Shown: positions 48,953 through 56,500 of the stretch, piece by piece
Position numbering within the stretch: the stretch's first letter is position 1
Layout: the number at the start of each line of letters is the position of its first letter
Origin: Oscheius sp. JU75
Lineage: Eukaryota > Nematoda > Chromadorea > Rhabditida > Rhabditidae
Length of the DNA stretch: 64,000 nt
Direction: 5' to 3'
NCBI GenBank assembly: GCA_037178855.1
Contig: JASJZC010000005.1
Span: forward strand, 1,426,001 to 1,490,000
Translations under genes and position numbers: made by a program
The notes under the pieces: model-generated
What the model was told of the DNA's origin: nothing
Databases searched by the model: none
The model's input: the letters and a program-made list of their open reading frames with translations, nothing else

Positions 48953-51900
48953 CAGGGTGACACATCCGACAATAAAACGGGGAAATGGAGAGAGAAGGTA
49001 TTTAGGAGTTGGGGGGGACAAATAGGATGGGAAAGGGACTGATCTGTTCATTTTTGTTTTACGATGGTTTTACGAAATATAGTGATTTTTGAGCCGAATG
49101 GAAGATGATTTGGTGTTGTTCGAAACATAAGTTTCAAGAAAGGGAGTCTCGGCCAAAGAGACAAGAAGGTTTCTTTTTAGAGAGCTTTCTAGCTTCTTTT
49201 AGACGAACTTTAGTCCAAACGAAAGACCGAAGATATGGATTGCATGCAACATGGAAATGAGATATTTTGAAAGAGGAGGTCATTTTATACTCCCATATAT
49301 TGGGAAAACGGTGAGATTCGGTTATAACGTTGTTTATGCCATCTAGTCGAGACAATATCTCAATACCAGTCTTACACAATACTTGAAACATGTAAATACT
49401 GACATGGTCATCCTAATGCTAGGTTTAGTACTTTTTTGATAGGCTACTTTTTTGAACCTTTGGCTGGTATTTACTACCAAAAGAATTCTAATTGATCTTT
49501 TATACAGGCTCTGAAATACAAAACACAAAGCCTATTAAACAGTTCAAAGAATGTTCTGATATGCCTTCTTTGTAGTTTTGATATACTGTCGTATCCTCCG
49601 TTCAAGTTGTACTGCAACACTTGTTCCCGATCAGTGTTATGCAGAACTTGAAACATCAAAAGTATCCATGCAGATCCTCTCCAAAAGTCTCCAGTATTAC
49701 CGATATATTTTGGGAGGGGCTCTCTTGACCATACAGCAAACCTTTGCTCCGAAGCACCAACGAATGTTATACAACACTTGAAACACCGAAAGTATCCAAA
49801 TCCCCATGCGGATCCTCTCGCAAAAATACTATGAAACCGCCTCTAGGTGTGATTCGGTGTAAAATATCCCACATGGTGCTCATGTTTCACTTGACCAGAT
49901 TTGCTATTTGCAGTGGACCCCGGGGTGCCGACATTTGTGGAGAACGAGATCGGAAACGACTACTTCAATGTGACCTTCCGGCCGTCGGCATTCGACGAGA
50001 CCTCCAGGGCTCCCGTCGGGAACACCTTTCTTGTTCAGTACAAGGAGGATGGGGCTGGGGAGGACCAGTGGAAGGAACTGAAACAAACAGGTAATTAGTC
50101 CGTTGAGAGAGTACAGGAGAGACATTTCCAGGAGACGACTTGACGCTGACGGTGGATCATCTGAACCCAGGAACCCGATACGATGTCAGGGTGGCGGCCA
50201 TTCAACAGGATCAGGATGGAGTGGACAGACAGACCTTTAGTCCCATCAGTCATATCACCACCACTGGACGATGTGAGTTTAGCTGTTTTGGTCTACACAG
50301 ACACTCCAGAGTAATTCTGATTTCCATAGTAGAGAGAGGAAGGAAGAAGTGAAACTTGAAAACTGTGACAGTTATAACGATTTGAGAGAGTGAGGCACCT
50401 GAATACTTTGATAGTAAAGTTGCAGACAAAAAGATGGCTAACTGTGAGTGAAGAGACTTCCGCATAAGGCAGAATATAAGAAGCCAGAGAAAAAACTGTG
50501 AGACTCGAAGGCGGTTGTAGCTTCTGATCACTTTTTGAAGTTACTGGAATATGGCAAGAAAGAGGAATGTGACCTGGGTATGACGACGGCTACGACCCGG
50601 ACTTTAGACCTTATCCTTATCGCGGGAAAGATTTGCTGATTTTTTATAGTTCCGTCAGTATAAGAAAATGTGAAACCTAAAGTTTGCGAAAGCACGATAT
50701 CTAATCACCGACCGTAATCTGTCATTTATAGTTATATACCTAGATTCGACCACCGAACGATGTCTGTTTTTTGTTCCATTTTACACGTAGCAGTGTGTTA
50801 CACGCAGGAAGGGTATAGGTCAATGGTGAAGCAATAACTTCAGTCTGAGGAAGATTGAATAGACAAATTGTTCAATCGCCAAATGGTGTAAACCAGTGTA
50901 TCTTTTTAATGCAGGCAGACAACAAGAAACATTTTTACTAGTCTATCTAGTCAAGGCTACCCAAAACTTCAACAAATGATTCCCTTTTCAGCTCCCCGCC
51001 AAGCCATAATGTGGCTCCTGCTACTCCTTCTCATCATCCTGCTTCTCCTCTTCATCATCTGCTGTATCTGCTGCGTGGCTTGCCGCCATCGGGGCCAGAA
51101 CTACCCCGTCTCTGAGAAGGAACGCGAGCAGGGCCGCGAGCCTATTCTCAGCAAACCGCACTTCGGAGAGTACAGGAACGACGACGAGAAGCGCTCCCTG
51201 ACGGGCAGCAATGCTCCATCGGAGACGGACAGCATGGCCGAGTACGGAGATACCGATCCGGGAAGGTTCACTGAGGACGGATCTTTTATCGGTGAGTACT
51301 TTTCATTTTTCTCAAATAGAGCATCTACATACTGGTTTTGAAAATGTGCTTAGTATAACTTAGTACAGTGAAACATATGTGTCTCAAAACTTCACGAAGG
51401 CGTTTAATTTGAAATCGCACAGCGTGACAATTGTTTCAGGCTATGTGTTTGGCATAAGTGACTACCCTGAAACAATAAATTCTCGGAATTTTTTGAACAG
51501 ACCATCGATACAAATTAAAAACAGTGATCATTCATATTTTGTGGTACATAACCCTTTACAATAGTGTCTATTTTCACTTTGGTTTCATTCCGCTGCATTG
51601 TTTTGAATTATGTCCCTGGAATAAGGTGAAACAATAATTTCTCGAAACTTTGGTATCAAAAATACTTGGAAATGATACACGTTCTTTTCGAGCCTTTCTA
51701 CTTCTTACCAATCTCCCCCTAGCTAAGGGTGTCTTTTGATTGTGTTGCTCAAAAAGGTTTTGTAGCATGATTTCTTGAAGATAAAAAGATGAAACATGTA
51801 CTTTTTGAACGTTCCTCAACACTTGTTTCAAAAAGGTTTCAGCAAGGCTAGAAATACAAGCAATTATGCTACTGTCTAGTAGATATTCGACACTGGATTT

Positions 51901-52026
51901 TCAAAGTGAAGAAAAAATATCTGGAACTTAGCTTATTCCCACCATTTTTCAGGTCAATACGTCCCCCAGAACAAACTGCTCCCGGTCGAGAGGCCCGAGA
52001 AGGGCTCCACCTCCACCTTCGTCTAA
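24582..52026 (+). CDS. sax-7: SAX-7, L1CAM-family cell adhesion molecule (long form)
   Basis: Neuronal and epidermal adhesion receptor that keeps neurons in place by homophilic binding. Exons: 24582-24651, 25558-25649, 25862-25950, 26676-26863, 28433-28535, 28920-28998, 32540-32684, 35576-35672, 38835-39022, 39708-39833, 40852-41183, 42074-42515, 43034-43299, 43384-43589, 44347-44473, 44520-44798, 45123-45303, 45347-45471, 46457-46664, 49914-50090, 50132-50272, 50992-51291, 51953-52026. Phases agree at every junction; 1344 residues. Order: signal peptide (1-23), six Ig domains (about 40-650, paired cysteines such as TIYCIAD/VYQCEAY and VTFDCTT/VYQCKAE), five FN3 domains (about 651-1219), membrane span (about 1225-1250), short tail. 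The tail has the juxtamembrane NYPVSEKE (FERM binding), FIGQY (1319-1323, ankyrin binding) split across exons 22/23, and C-terminal TFV (PDZ ligand). RWKR at 937-940 in the third FN3 domain is a likely furin-type cleavage site. Acceptor of exon 11 (TGTAG) and donors GTTGGT/GTAGAA are unusual but keep frame. Confidence 0.95.
26050..26069 (-). promoter_or_regulatory. GTTTCA-TATA motif (candidate 21U-RNA promoter)
   Basis: Core 26064-26069, 9-nt spacer, box TATAG. Antisense in sax-7 intron 3. Confidence 0.5.
26913..26932 (-). promoter_or_regulatory. GTTTCA-TATA motif (candidate 21U-RNA promoter)
   Basis: Core 26927-26932, 9-nt spacer, box TATAC. First of three minus-strand sites at 26.9-27.1 kb in sax-7 intron 4; the units share flanking words (TGAGTTTTGGGAATG, GGTAGTAG), so they look duplicated. 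Confidence 0.55.
26986..27005 (-). promoter_or_regulatory. GTTTCA-TATA motif (candidate 21U-RNA promoter)
   Basis: Core 27000-27005, 9-nt spacer, box TATAC. Antisense in sax-7 intron 4. Confidence 0.55.
27126..27143 (-). promoter_or_regulatory. GTTTCA-TATA motif (candidate 21U-RNA promoter)
   Basis: Core 27138-27143, 7-nt spacer, box TATAA. Antisense in sax-7 intron 4. A GTATTTCA variant with TATAT at spacing 9 follows near 27215. Confidence 0.55.
27335..27612 (-). CDS. Nested small membrane protein (last two exons seen)
   Basis: Unrecognised family, antisense within sax-7 intron 4. Exons 27474-27612 and 27335-27432 are joined across a 41-nt GTAAGT...TTCAG intron in phase 1; stop TGA at 27335-27337; 78 residues. 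A membrane span (TLIFIVVFGCAMMLIGGYF) lies at about residues 5-24, followed by a short extramembrane region (NEHGNSLIFNAIVEKDLAY) and a polar, acidic tail ending in ASDFSTI. Codon use is GC-rich at third positions, like sax-7 exons and unlike surrounding intron. A TTTTTTTAG acceptor precedes the first exon shown, so a start exon or a spliced leader should lie upstream; the first internal ATG is at the CAMMLIGG segment. I could not find the start exon. Skipping the short intron gives an arginine-rich tail instead, which seems less likely. Confidence 0.5.
27978..28166. repeat. Long inverted repeat in sax-7 intron 4
   Basis: Arm 27978-28046 is complementary to 28098-28166 at roughly 80-85% of positions by eye; the loop is about 51 nt. 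Matching blocks include GACGGG/CCCGTC, GCACCAACTC/GAGTTGGTGC and ATGCGGAGGTG/CACCTCAGCAT. It resembles a fold-back MITE or a precursor able to form a long double-stranded RNA in the sax-7 transcript. Confidence 0.75.
28191..28208 (+). promoter_or_regulatory. GTTTCA-TATA motif (candidate 21U-RNA promoter)
   Basis: Core 28191-28196, 7-nt spacer, box CATAT at 28204. Sense in sax-7 intron 4, just after the inverted repeat. Confidence 0.4.
28999..32279. other. sax-7 intron 6, distal part
   Basis: Long intron with no further exon supported. It contains purine-rich low-complexity DNA (29690-29750) and one good bipartite motif. Its last part holds the internal promoter and alternative first exon described separately. 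Confidence 0.6.
29806..29825 (-). promoter_or_regulatory. GTTTCA-TATA motif (candidate 21U-RNA promoter)
   Basis: Core 29820-29825, 9-nt spacer, box GATAT; an extra TATAG lies between. Antisense in sax-7 intron 6. Confidence 0.45.
32280..32473 (+). promoter_or_regulatory. Putative internal promoter for the short sax-7 isoform
   Basis: GC-rich stretch at the 3' end of intron 6 with a GTGGGCGTGGCC box (32291-32302) typical of SP/KLF binding, directly upstream of an ATG-initiated exon with a signal peptide. The surrounding intron is AT-rich, so the change in composition is marked. Confidence 0.45.
32474..32516 (+). CDS. sax-7: Alternative first exon of sax-7 (short form, lacking Ig1-2)
   Basis: ATG at 32474 opens a hydrophobic signal sequence MRSLIATLFYLFLV. 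Using the donor GTAATC at 32517, the exon ends in phase 1 and joins exon 8 (35576) in frame, giving MRSLIATLFYLFLVMQTLPP and then Ig3 onwards; 1103 residues in total. C. elegans sax-7 is known to make a short form without Ig1 and Ig2, and the position here matches. The stronger-looking donor GTGAGT at 32513 would end in phase 0, which fits only exon 7, but the intron would then be 27 nt and too short. The region is also intronic to the long form. Confidence 0.65.
32959..32976 (+). promoter_or_regulatory. GTTTCA-TATA motif (candidate 21U-RNA promoter)
   Basis: Core 32959-32964, 7-nt spacer, box TATAA at 32972. Sense in sax-7 intron 7. A diverged copy sharing AATGTTTCAAGCATT starts at 33126, 167 bases on. 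Confidence 0.55.
33225..33259. repeat. Perfect palindrome, 16-bp arms
   Basis: Arms 33225-33240 (ATCATTATTTATTGAA) and 33244-33259 are exact reverse complements around GCA. AT-rich and nearly loop-free, so it could extrude as a cruciform. It lies in sax-7 intron 7. Confidence 0.85.
34799..34816 (+). promoter_or_regulatory. GTTTCA-TATA motif (candidate 21U-RNA promoter)
   Basis: Core 34799-34804, then TATATAA starting at 34812, satisfying both the 7- and the 9-nt spacing. Sense in sax-7 intron 7. Confidence 0.55.
35806..35825 (-). promoter_or_regulatory. GTTTCA-TATA motif (candidate 21U-RNA promoter)
   Basis: Core 35820-35825 preceded by AAT, 9-nt spacer, box TATAA. Antisense in sax-7 intron 8. 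Confidence 0.55.
36332..36350. repeat. Short GA microsatellite
   Basis: Run of about nine GA dinucleotides in sax-7 intron 8. Confidence 0.8.
38253..38501 (+). repeat. Dispersed repeat, copy B
   Basis: Matches both ends of 9927-10515 but without its central ~335 bases; it lies in sax-7 intron 8. It ends in AATAAAACCGCCGAC followed by CAGGCGGC. Confidence 0.65.
38621..38671. repeat. Perfect 20-bp hairpin carrying a GTTTCAG core in each arm
   Basis: Arms 38621-38640 and 38652-38671 are exact complements with an 11-nt loop. Each arm begins TGTGTTTCAG, so the two GTTTCA cores point at each other. No TATA-like box follows at the usual spacing. In sax-7 intron 8. Confidence 0.85.
40270..40287 (-). 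promoter_or_regulatory. GTTTCA-TATA motif (candidate 21U-RNA promoter)
   Basis: Core 40282-40287, 7-nt spacer, box CATAA. Antisense in sax-7 intron 10. Confidence 0.45.
40460..40477 (+). promoter_or_regulatory. GTTTCA-TATA motif (candidate 21U-RNA promoter)
   Basis: Core 40460-40465, 7-nt spacer, box TATAA at 40473. Sense in sax-7 intron 10. A TATTTCA variant with the same TATAA spacing follows at 40806, just before exon 11. Confidence 0.5.
41967..41984 (+). promoter_or_regulatory. GTTTCA-TATA motif (candidate 21U-RNA promoter)
   Basis: Core 41967-41972, 7-nt spacer, box CATAA at 41980. Sense in sax-7 intron 11. Confidence 0.45.
43794..43811 (+). promoter_or_regulatory. GTTTCA-TATA motif (candidate 21U-RNA promoter)
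   Basis: Core 43794-43799, 7-nt spacer, box TATAA at 43807. Sense in sax-7 intron 14. Confidence 0.5.
43960..43979 (+). promoter_or_regulatory. GTTTCA-TATA motif (candidate 21U-RNA promoter)
   Basis: Core 43960-43965 preceded by CTAT, 9-nt spacer, box CATAA at 43975. Sense in sax-7 intron 14, 166 bases after the previous site. Confidence 0.5.
45048..45067 (+). promoter_or_regulatory. GTTTCA-TATA motif (candidate 21U-RNA promoter)
   Basis: Core 45048-45053, 9-nt spacer, box TATAG at 45063. Sense in sax-7 intron 16, 56 bases before exon 17. Confidence 0.5.
45607..45626 (-). promoter_or_regulatory. GTTTCA-TATA motif (candidate 21U-RNA promoter)
   Basis: Core 45621-45626, 9-nt spacer, box TATAG. 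Antisense in sax-7 intron 18. Confidence 0.5.
45749..45768 (-). promoter_or_regulatory. GTTTCA-TATA motif (candidate 21U-RNA promoter)
   Basis: Core 45763-45768, 9-nt spacer, box CATAT. Antisense in sax-7 intron 18, 142 bases from the previous one on the same strand. Confidence 0.45.
45847..45987. repeat. Imperfect long inverted repeat in sax-7 intron 18
   Basis: Left arm from GTATACC at 45847 and right arm ending GGTATAC at 45987 share complementary blocks (GAAAG/CTTTC, AACTTGTAA/TTACAAGTT), about 65% over 55-60 bases by eye. The centre, near 45917, holds TTTTTCGAAAA. Probably an old fold-back element. Confidence 0.55.
46103..46122 (+). promoter_or_regulatory. GTTTCA-TATA motif (candidate 21U-RNA promoter)
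   Basis: Core 46103-46108, 9-nt spacer, box GATAT at 46118. Sense in sax-7 intron 18. Confidence 0.45.
46260..46279 (+). promoter_or_regulatory. GTTTCA-TATA motif (candidate 21U-RNA promoter)
   Basis: Core 46260-46265 preceded by ATAT, 9-nt spacer, box GATAT at 46275. Sense in sax-7 intron 18. Confidence 0.45.
47150..47331 (+). promoter_or_regulatory. Putative second internal sax-7 promoter
   Basis: GC-rich island in AT-rich intron 19 with TTGGGCGTGGTCC (47154-47166) and CCCCGCCCCCTC (47218-47229), both SP/KLF-type boxes. The first closely resembles the box before the other internal first exon at 32291. It precedes an ATG exon with a signal peptide. Confidence 0.45.
47332..47386 (+). CDS. 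sax-7: Alternative first exon of sax-7 (very short form)
   Basis: ATG ATG at 47332 opens a textbook signal peptide, MMIFLPIFLLLIRVEALP, and ends at a strong donor (T|GTAAGT) in phase 1. The next acceptor downstream, exon 20 at 49914, is also phase 1, so the join is in frame and reads on as LDPGVPTFVEN. The predicted protein has 248 residues: signal peptide, only the fifth FN3 domain, the membrane span and the full cytoplasmic tail with ankyrin and PDZ sites. It would have no Ig domains and no homophilic adhesion surface. Coding potential, splice phase and a GC-rich upstream region agree; transcript evidence is lacking. Confidence 0.65.
47703..47722 (+). promoter_or_regulatory. GTTTCA-TATA motif (candidate 21U-RNA promoter)
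   Basis: Core 47703-47708, 9-nt spacer, box TATAG at 47718. Sense in sax-7 intron 19. Confidence 0.5.
48919..48949. repeat. CT microsatellite
   Basis: About a dozen CT dinucleotides in sax-7 intron 19. Confidence 0.85.
49372..49784 (-). promoter_or_regulatory. Motif array B: four tandem GTTTCA-TATA units
   Basis: Minus-strand cores end at 49389, 49518 (ATTTCA variant), 49654 and 49784, spaced 128-137 bases. Each has a 7-nt spacer and boxes TGTAA, TATAA, CATAA and TATAA. Flanking words such as GGATCCTCTC/AGATCCTCTC and AAGTATCCA are shared, so the units arose by tandem duplication. Antisense in sax-7 intron 19. Confidence 0.6.
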
Positions 52027-52563
52027 AAACTCACTCTCTTCCCCCATCGAGCTTCCCTATCCCACGATTCCCGGTCCCGCTCCAAAATAACGGAAAAATC
52101 CGGTGATTTTTCAGCCCCCAACTTTTTCTCAAAGAGAAGATCATACACAAAATATTCTCCGAACATTCCCGCTTGTTTTCTTCATTGTTTTTCTCCCCAA
52201 AACTCCCACATTTTATCGTTGCAATGCGCTCGGGTAGGCGAAAGCCCCTCTCCTAGGTGTTGTTATAATATTTTTTCTGTCGACCTTTTGTGCTTCTTCC
52301 CCGTCGTACTTTCCGCTGGCCTTTCATATAATGCAGCTCTCCTCGTGTTGTATGTATTTTGGTAATAGGCCCCCCTGTGGGCTACTATTTGAATATGTAC
52401 AACATTTGGCCATAATTATGTACTGATTTTGCGCCCCCGGCCCCCCAGATGCTCATACTAGTGTAACAAATTCTTCGAACAATTTTGTCTCTATGTCTCT
52501 CTCCCGTACTATCACGTGTGGCATTATATGAAATATAGTGTGCACAGCGAATGCAGAAATAAA
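52027..52563 (+). terminator. sax-7 3' UTR with poly(A) signal at 52558
   Basis: After the TAA at 52024-52026 the sequence is T-rich and non-coding, with AATAAA at 52558-52563. No earlier AATAAA was noticed in the UTR. The size, about 540 nt, is plausible for a nematode neuronal gene. Confidence 0.55.
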
Positions 52564-52569
52564 GAGTTC

Positions 52570-53590
52570 TGGTTATACTTTTGTTGGGGATTCGGGAATA
52601 GGAGTGGATACAGTGGTGCATCGCCGTTTCAGGGCGTTGGGCCGATTCAGACTTTAGCGATCCTTTCGAACCAAGTCAAGACGAAGATGGAACGAATTCA
52701 AGCGGTGAAACACAATGTTTTCGCTATACTCTCGCAACATCATCGTTCCGAACATCTTGTGTTTTAGTGTTCTGTCTAGCAGATTGAGTTAAATGCATCT
52801 ATGCTAGTCTGACCATTGGGATCATTTACACCGTACATATTTAGCACTCCTCCTGGAAACTCTAATAAACACACTCATCCGCAGGTCTCGAACTGAAAAC
52901 GGTTTTGAATACTCGACGAAACAAAAAACCTGTAAATTATTCTTCTAACAACTTTTCTATAGCGACAGTGCTAACGTATAAACTACCTTTCTATTGGTCT
53001 TCACAAAAAGTCTACAGAAGGGATAGCCCTTGGCATGTATTACGGAGTGAAGTGGCGCTTCTGATCGAGAAGGGTGACAATTGTTTCAGCTGGTCTGCTA
53101 GTAAGGCAACCTTTCGTTGAGATCATAACTCACTAATACAATTCCAAATTGAAACTTGGTTGAAAAAGTAGTTGGTAACCGACATAACATAATAAGTCTG
53201 AGAATAGAATATAGTATTCTTGGGCGACTCGACTCGATTCGATTCCGAGTCGGACTTGACTAACGGGCACAAAAATAGTCGAGACAGGAAATAATAAGAA
53301 ATGGAAATACCGGGCAGATAGTTACCGACACGTTCTAAAATCTTATAAACTATTAACAAACCACGAAACATAAAACCTTTCATATTATGTCATGTCACTT
53401 TTTGATTGAATCTCACAATGATGCAGTCGGAGAAGTATCACAAGAAATTTGTTGGGTGAGAGAGAAGATGATGATAAAAGGGGGGCTATGAATAGACTAC
53501 TAATACCAGTTTACACGATCTTTCTGTCAGAAAATTAAAGCTGTTTGACCGGGGGAGAGGAAAGAGGTAGGGATTGGAAACATAGAAGGA
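52570..53590. other. Convergent intergenic region
   Basis: Lies between the 3' ends of sax-7 (+) and the homeodomain-like gene (-). No exon or strong bipartite motif seen. Confidence 0.6.
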
Positions 53591-53591
53591 A

Positions 53592-56500
53592 TTAGGCCTC
53601 CTCCTCCTTGATGAGCATCGAGGGCTGACCCGGACTGACGGCCATCGCATCTGCTGCCTTGTCACTCCGCCAGTCGGCTCGGGGTTTTCGGTTCGGATTC
53701 ACCAGACGCTTGGCTATGAAGCGAAGAACCTGGAAAAATAGGTTGTTTTAGCGGAGCACGGTATGTTTTGAAAGTGTTTCAACTGTGGTATTGGTATAGA
53801 GAAGATATCAGAGCTCAATGCATGATCTTTGAGTTTTGGTAAAATTTGTGCTTTAATACATATTTTCAAGAGATCCCGCAGACGGGATACGCTAACTTGT
53901 CGCGTATTCAACATACATGGTTGGTGAAACACAGAAGCATTTTTCGTGATGAACTAGATATTATCGCTCGAGAAACATTTGAAAATAGTTGGGAAGTGTT
54001 CCAACTTTGGTATATACAAGTTAGGCTCTTTTGTTGCATAAGGTTCACGAATTGGAATTGAAAAAAAGCTTTTGCAAGATTTTCGGAAGAATGTCTCCAT
54101 CACGTACGCTAGCTGTTCAACTTCTCTATATAATATGGTATGCAACATAGCCACTTCTTACAAGATGGAATTGAAGTGGGAGTCAGAGTTAGTTACTCGT
54201 CTGGTTTTGGCTATCAGAAATTAGATACTTTCTCTATATTTTCTAAAGGAAGCTGGCGCAAAATAAGGCCAAATATTACTATCTAGAATCTTTGTAACAT
54301 TTGCATTTCTATTCAATACCCACTTTTCTCACACAACTAGTAAAGTGATGTACGATTTCCAAGTTTGGTATGCTCCAAGGCTGATTTATATTCGCCTGTG
54401 AAACAGAGCGATCCCCTTTCATCAAGTGCTCGCGAATGTCTTGACTTTTTATGTTTCAGGTTTTCGATATTGTAGGAAGCCGATGTTAGACATTTCTTTT
54501 ATCCATTTCAACAAATCGTTTTCAAAAAACCTAGTTTCTCCCCAATAAGAACGAACCTGTTTCCTGCTCAAGTCGCACTTCTGTTCGATGTCTCTCAGCT
54601 CGTCCTCTGTAGGGTAGTGGCCGTTGTTGATGACATCCTTGATGTACTCCCTCTGCCATCCCTTCATCCTCGTCTGGAACTGGAGAGGCTGGTTGTTCTT
54701 GAAGGGACTATGTCGATTGTTCCCAGAATTCGGTGTCTGGATCAGGTTCAGCTGGCTCTGAAAATGGTAGGTTTCATAAGAAAATTTCATGTTTTATGGT
54801 CTGTTCCCATAGCGAACAAAGTTCGAGCAGCTATACTAGCCTCAAGAATCTCAATAAGCCCTAAGCTGTCCGTTCCAATGAAATTTCTTGAGAGATCCTG
54901 TTCTCTCAAAAAAAGCTCTTGTTACATAGTTACCCTTTGTAAAGGGCCTGCGACACTATTGTTTAGTCGACACTATAGCCTCTGTATTTTCAATAATGGT
55001 CTTTCCTCTCAAGGTTAAGTTTTTCAGATTGTTTCGTGTTTCACATCTACCATGATAATCTGAATTGGCCACAGTACTTTAATGAATTCTTTGCCTGGTC
55101 AAGGTTTGCAAAAATTGTCCATCAACGGGATCGATGTATCCTTTCATAGAGACCTTATACGTTCACTTTCTACCTGTTCAGTTTTTTTAGAGCTCTCTTG
55201 TTTCAATTTCCCTCTGTCGCATATACTTAACGAAGTTTTAAACTGTAATAAAAGGGCGTATTCGTATTAAGCAACAATTTGGAAAAAAAACAGTAGGAGA
55301 TCGAAACTGACCGATCCAAAGAGGTTGCTCAACAGATCCGAGGAGGCTGCCGCTGCCAGATCCTGAAATCACCACGTTATCTCAGAAACCAGGTGCTCCA
55401 GGTCCCCCAGTCTCTCTCATTCCCTGTCGGATTAATGCGGCTAGCGGCTCACTAGGCACCTATAATCAAAGGCGCCTGCTTTCATTCAATCAGTGAGCGC
55501 TATCTCTAGACACAGCCCGGTCTCTAGGTAACCCCTGGCTGTCATAACAAGCTTGAGTACGGCCTTTGAACAGGGAAAGAGAGGGAGTGAGATCTTTAGT
55601 AAGAAGGTACCGTAGTCTATTGGGAATGGGAAGGACAATTAGTGAAGGTGAACACTGAAGGCCGGATGTATTGCAATTATTTTACAGTGCAAGTATGCAT
55701 ACAAGTTTTGAAACATTAAGAGCTCTTTGCGAGTGAAGAAGCCTGAGAAGTGAGGAGCATCCATGGAACGATAAAGCGTGAGACATAACCGCCATACGTT
55801 GCTGACACCACTGTGAGAACCTTTGGGCATATAAGCTAGGTTTGAAACATAACAAATATTCGTTGAAGGTGATGAGAGTGCATGGGTTATGGGAAAGTTC
55901 CTATCCTAAGCTCGACAAACGAGCAGATGCCCCTCTGAACTTCAACCATTGTCCATTGGTGATTTGAAATGCTGCTCTAGAAGATATAAAGAAATATTCT
56001 TCATTTTTCCTGTCACAAAATATGGTCAAAATAATTTGTGAAAAGCTTCATTAGTACTCAATCTACAGCTTTTGCCGATCAACACCCATGCTCATTCATC
56101 TACAAATATTCCCTGAAAAATTTTAACGGCTACCCCTTTTTTAAACCATCATACAGAAAGTAGCTATGTTATACTTGTTGTTACATCAAATCTTGCAAAT
56201 GTGCAATGTTGGATCGACCACTGTCAACTCGAATACTCCGTTCACTATAAGCATTCTTTGAAACATGACAATCTATCTGCATGGGAGTGACCACATCGTT
56301 CTAGAAAGCATCAGATTATCGCCATCGCCACTACTTTCTCCTATATACCTATTCTTTGAAACATCAAAAATTTTCACCCCCAACTTTCCCCCATTAGACC
56401 CACCTCCAGATCCCTGAGACTCGGAGCCGGTGAAGGGCCACCGTTCTCCGCCTGAGCACCGAGATCATTGAAGCCGGGAGAGGTCTCTCCTTTCGGCACC

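Noticed and set aside
48860-48960. CT/GA repeats here and elsewhere as possible GAGA-type regulatory sites.
   Set aside because: Ordinary microsatellite sequence; no positional link to a promoter.
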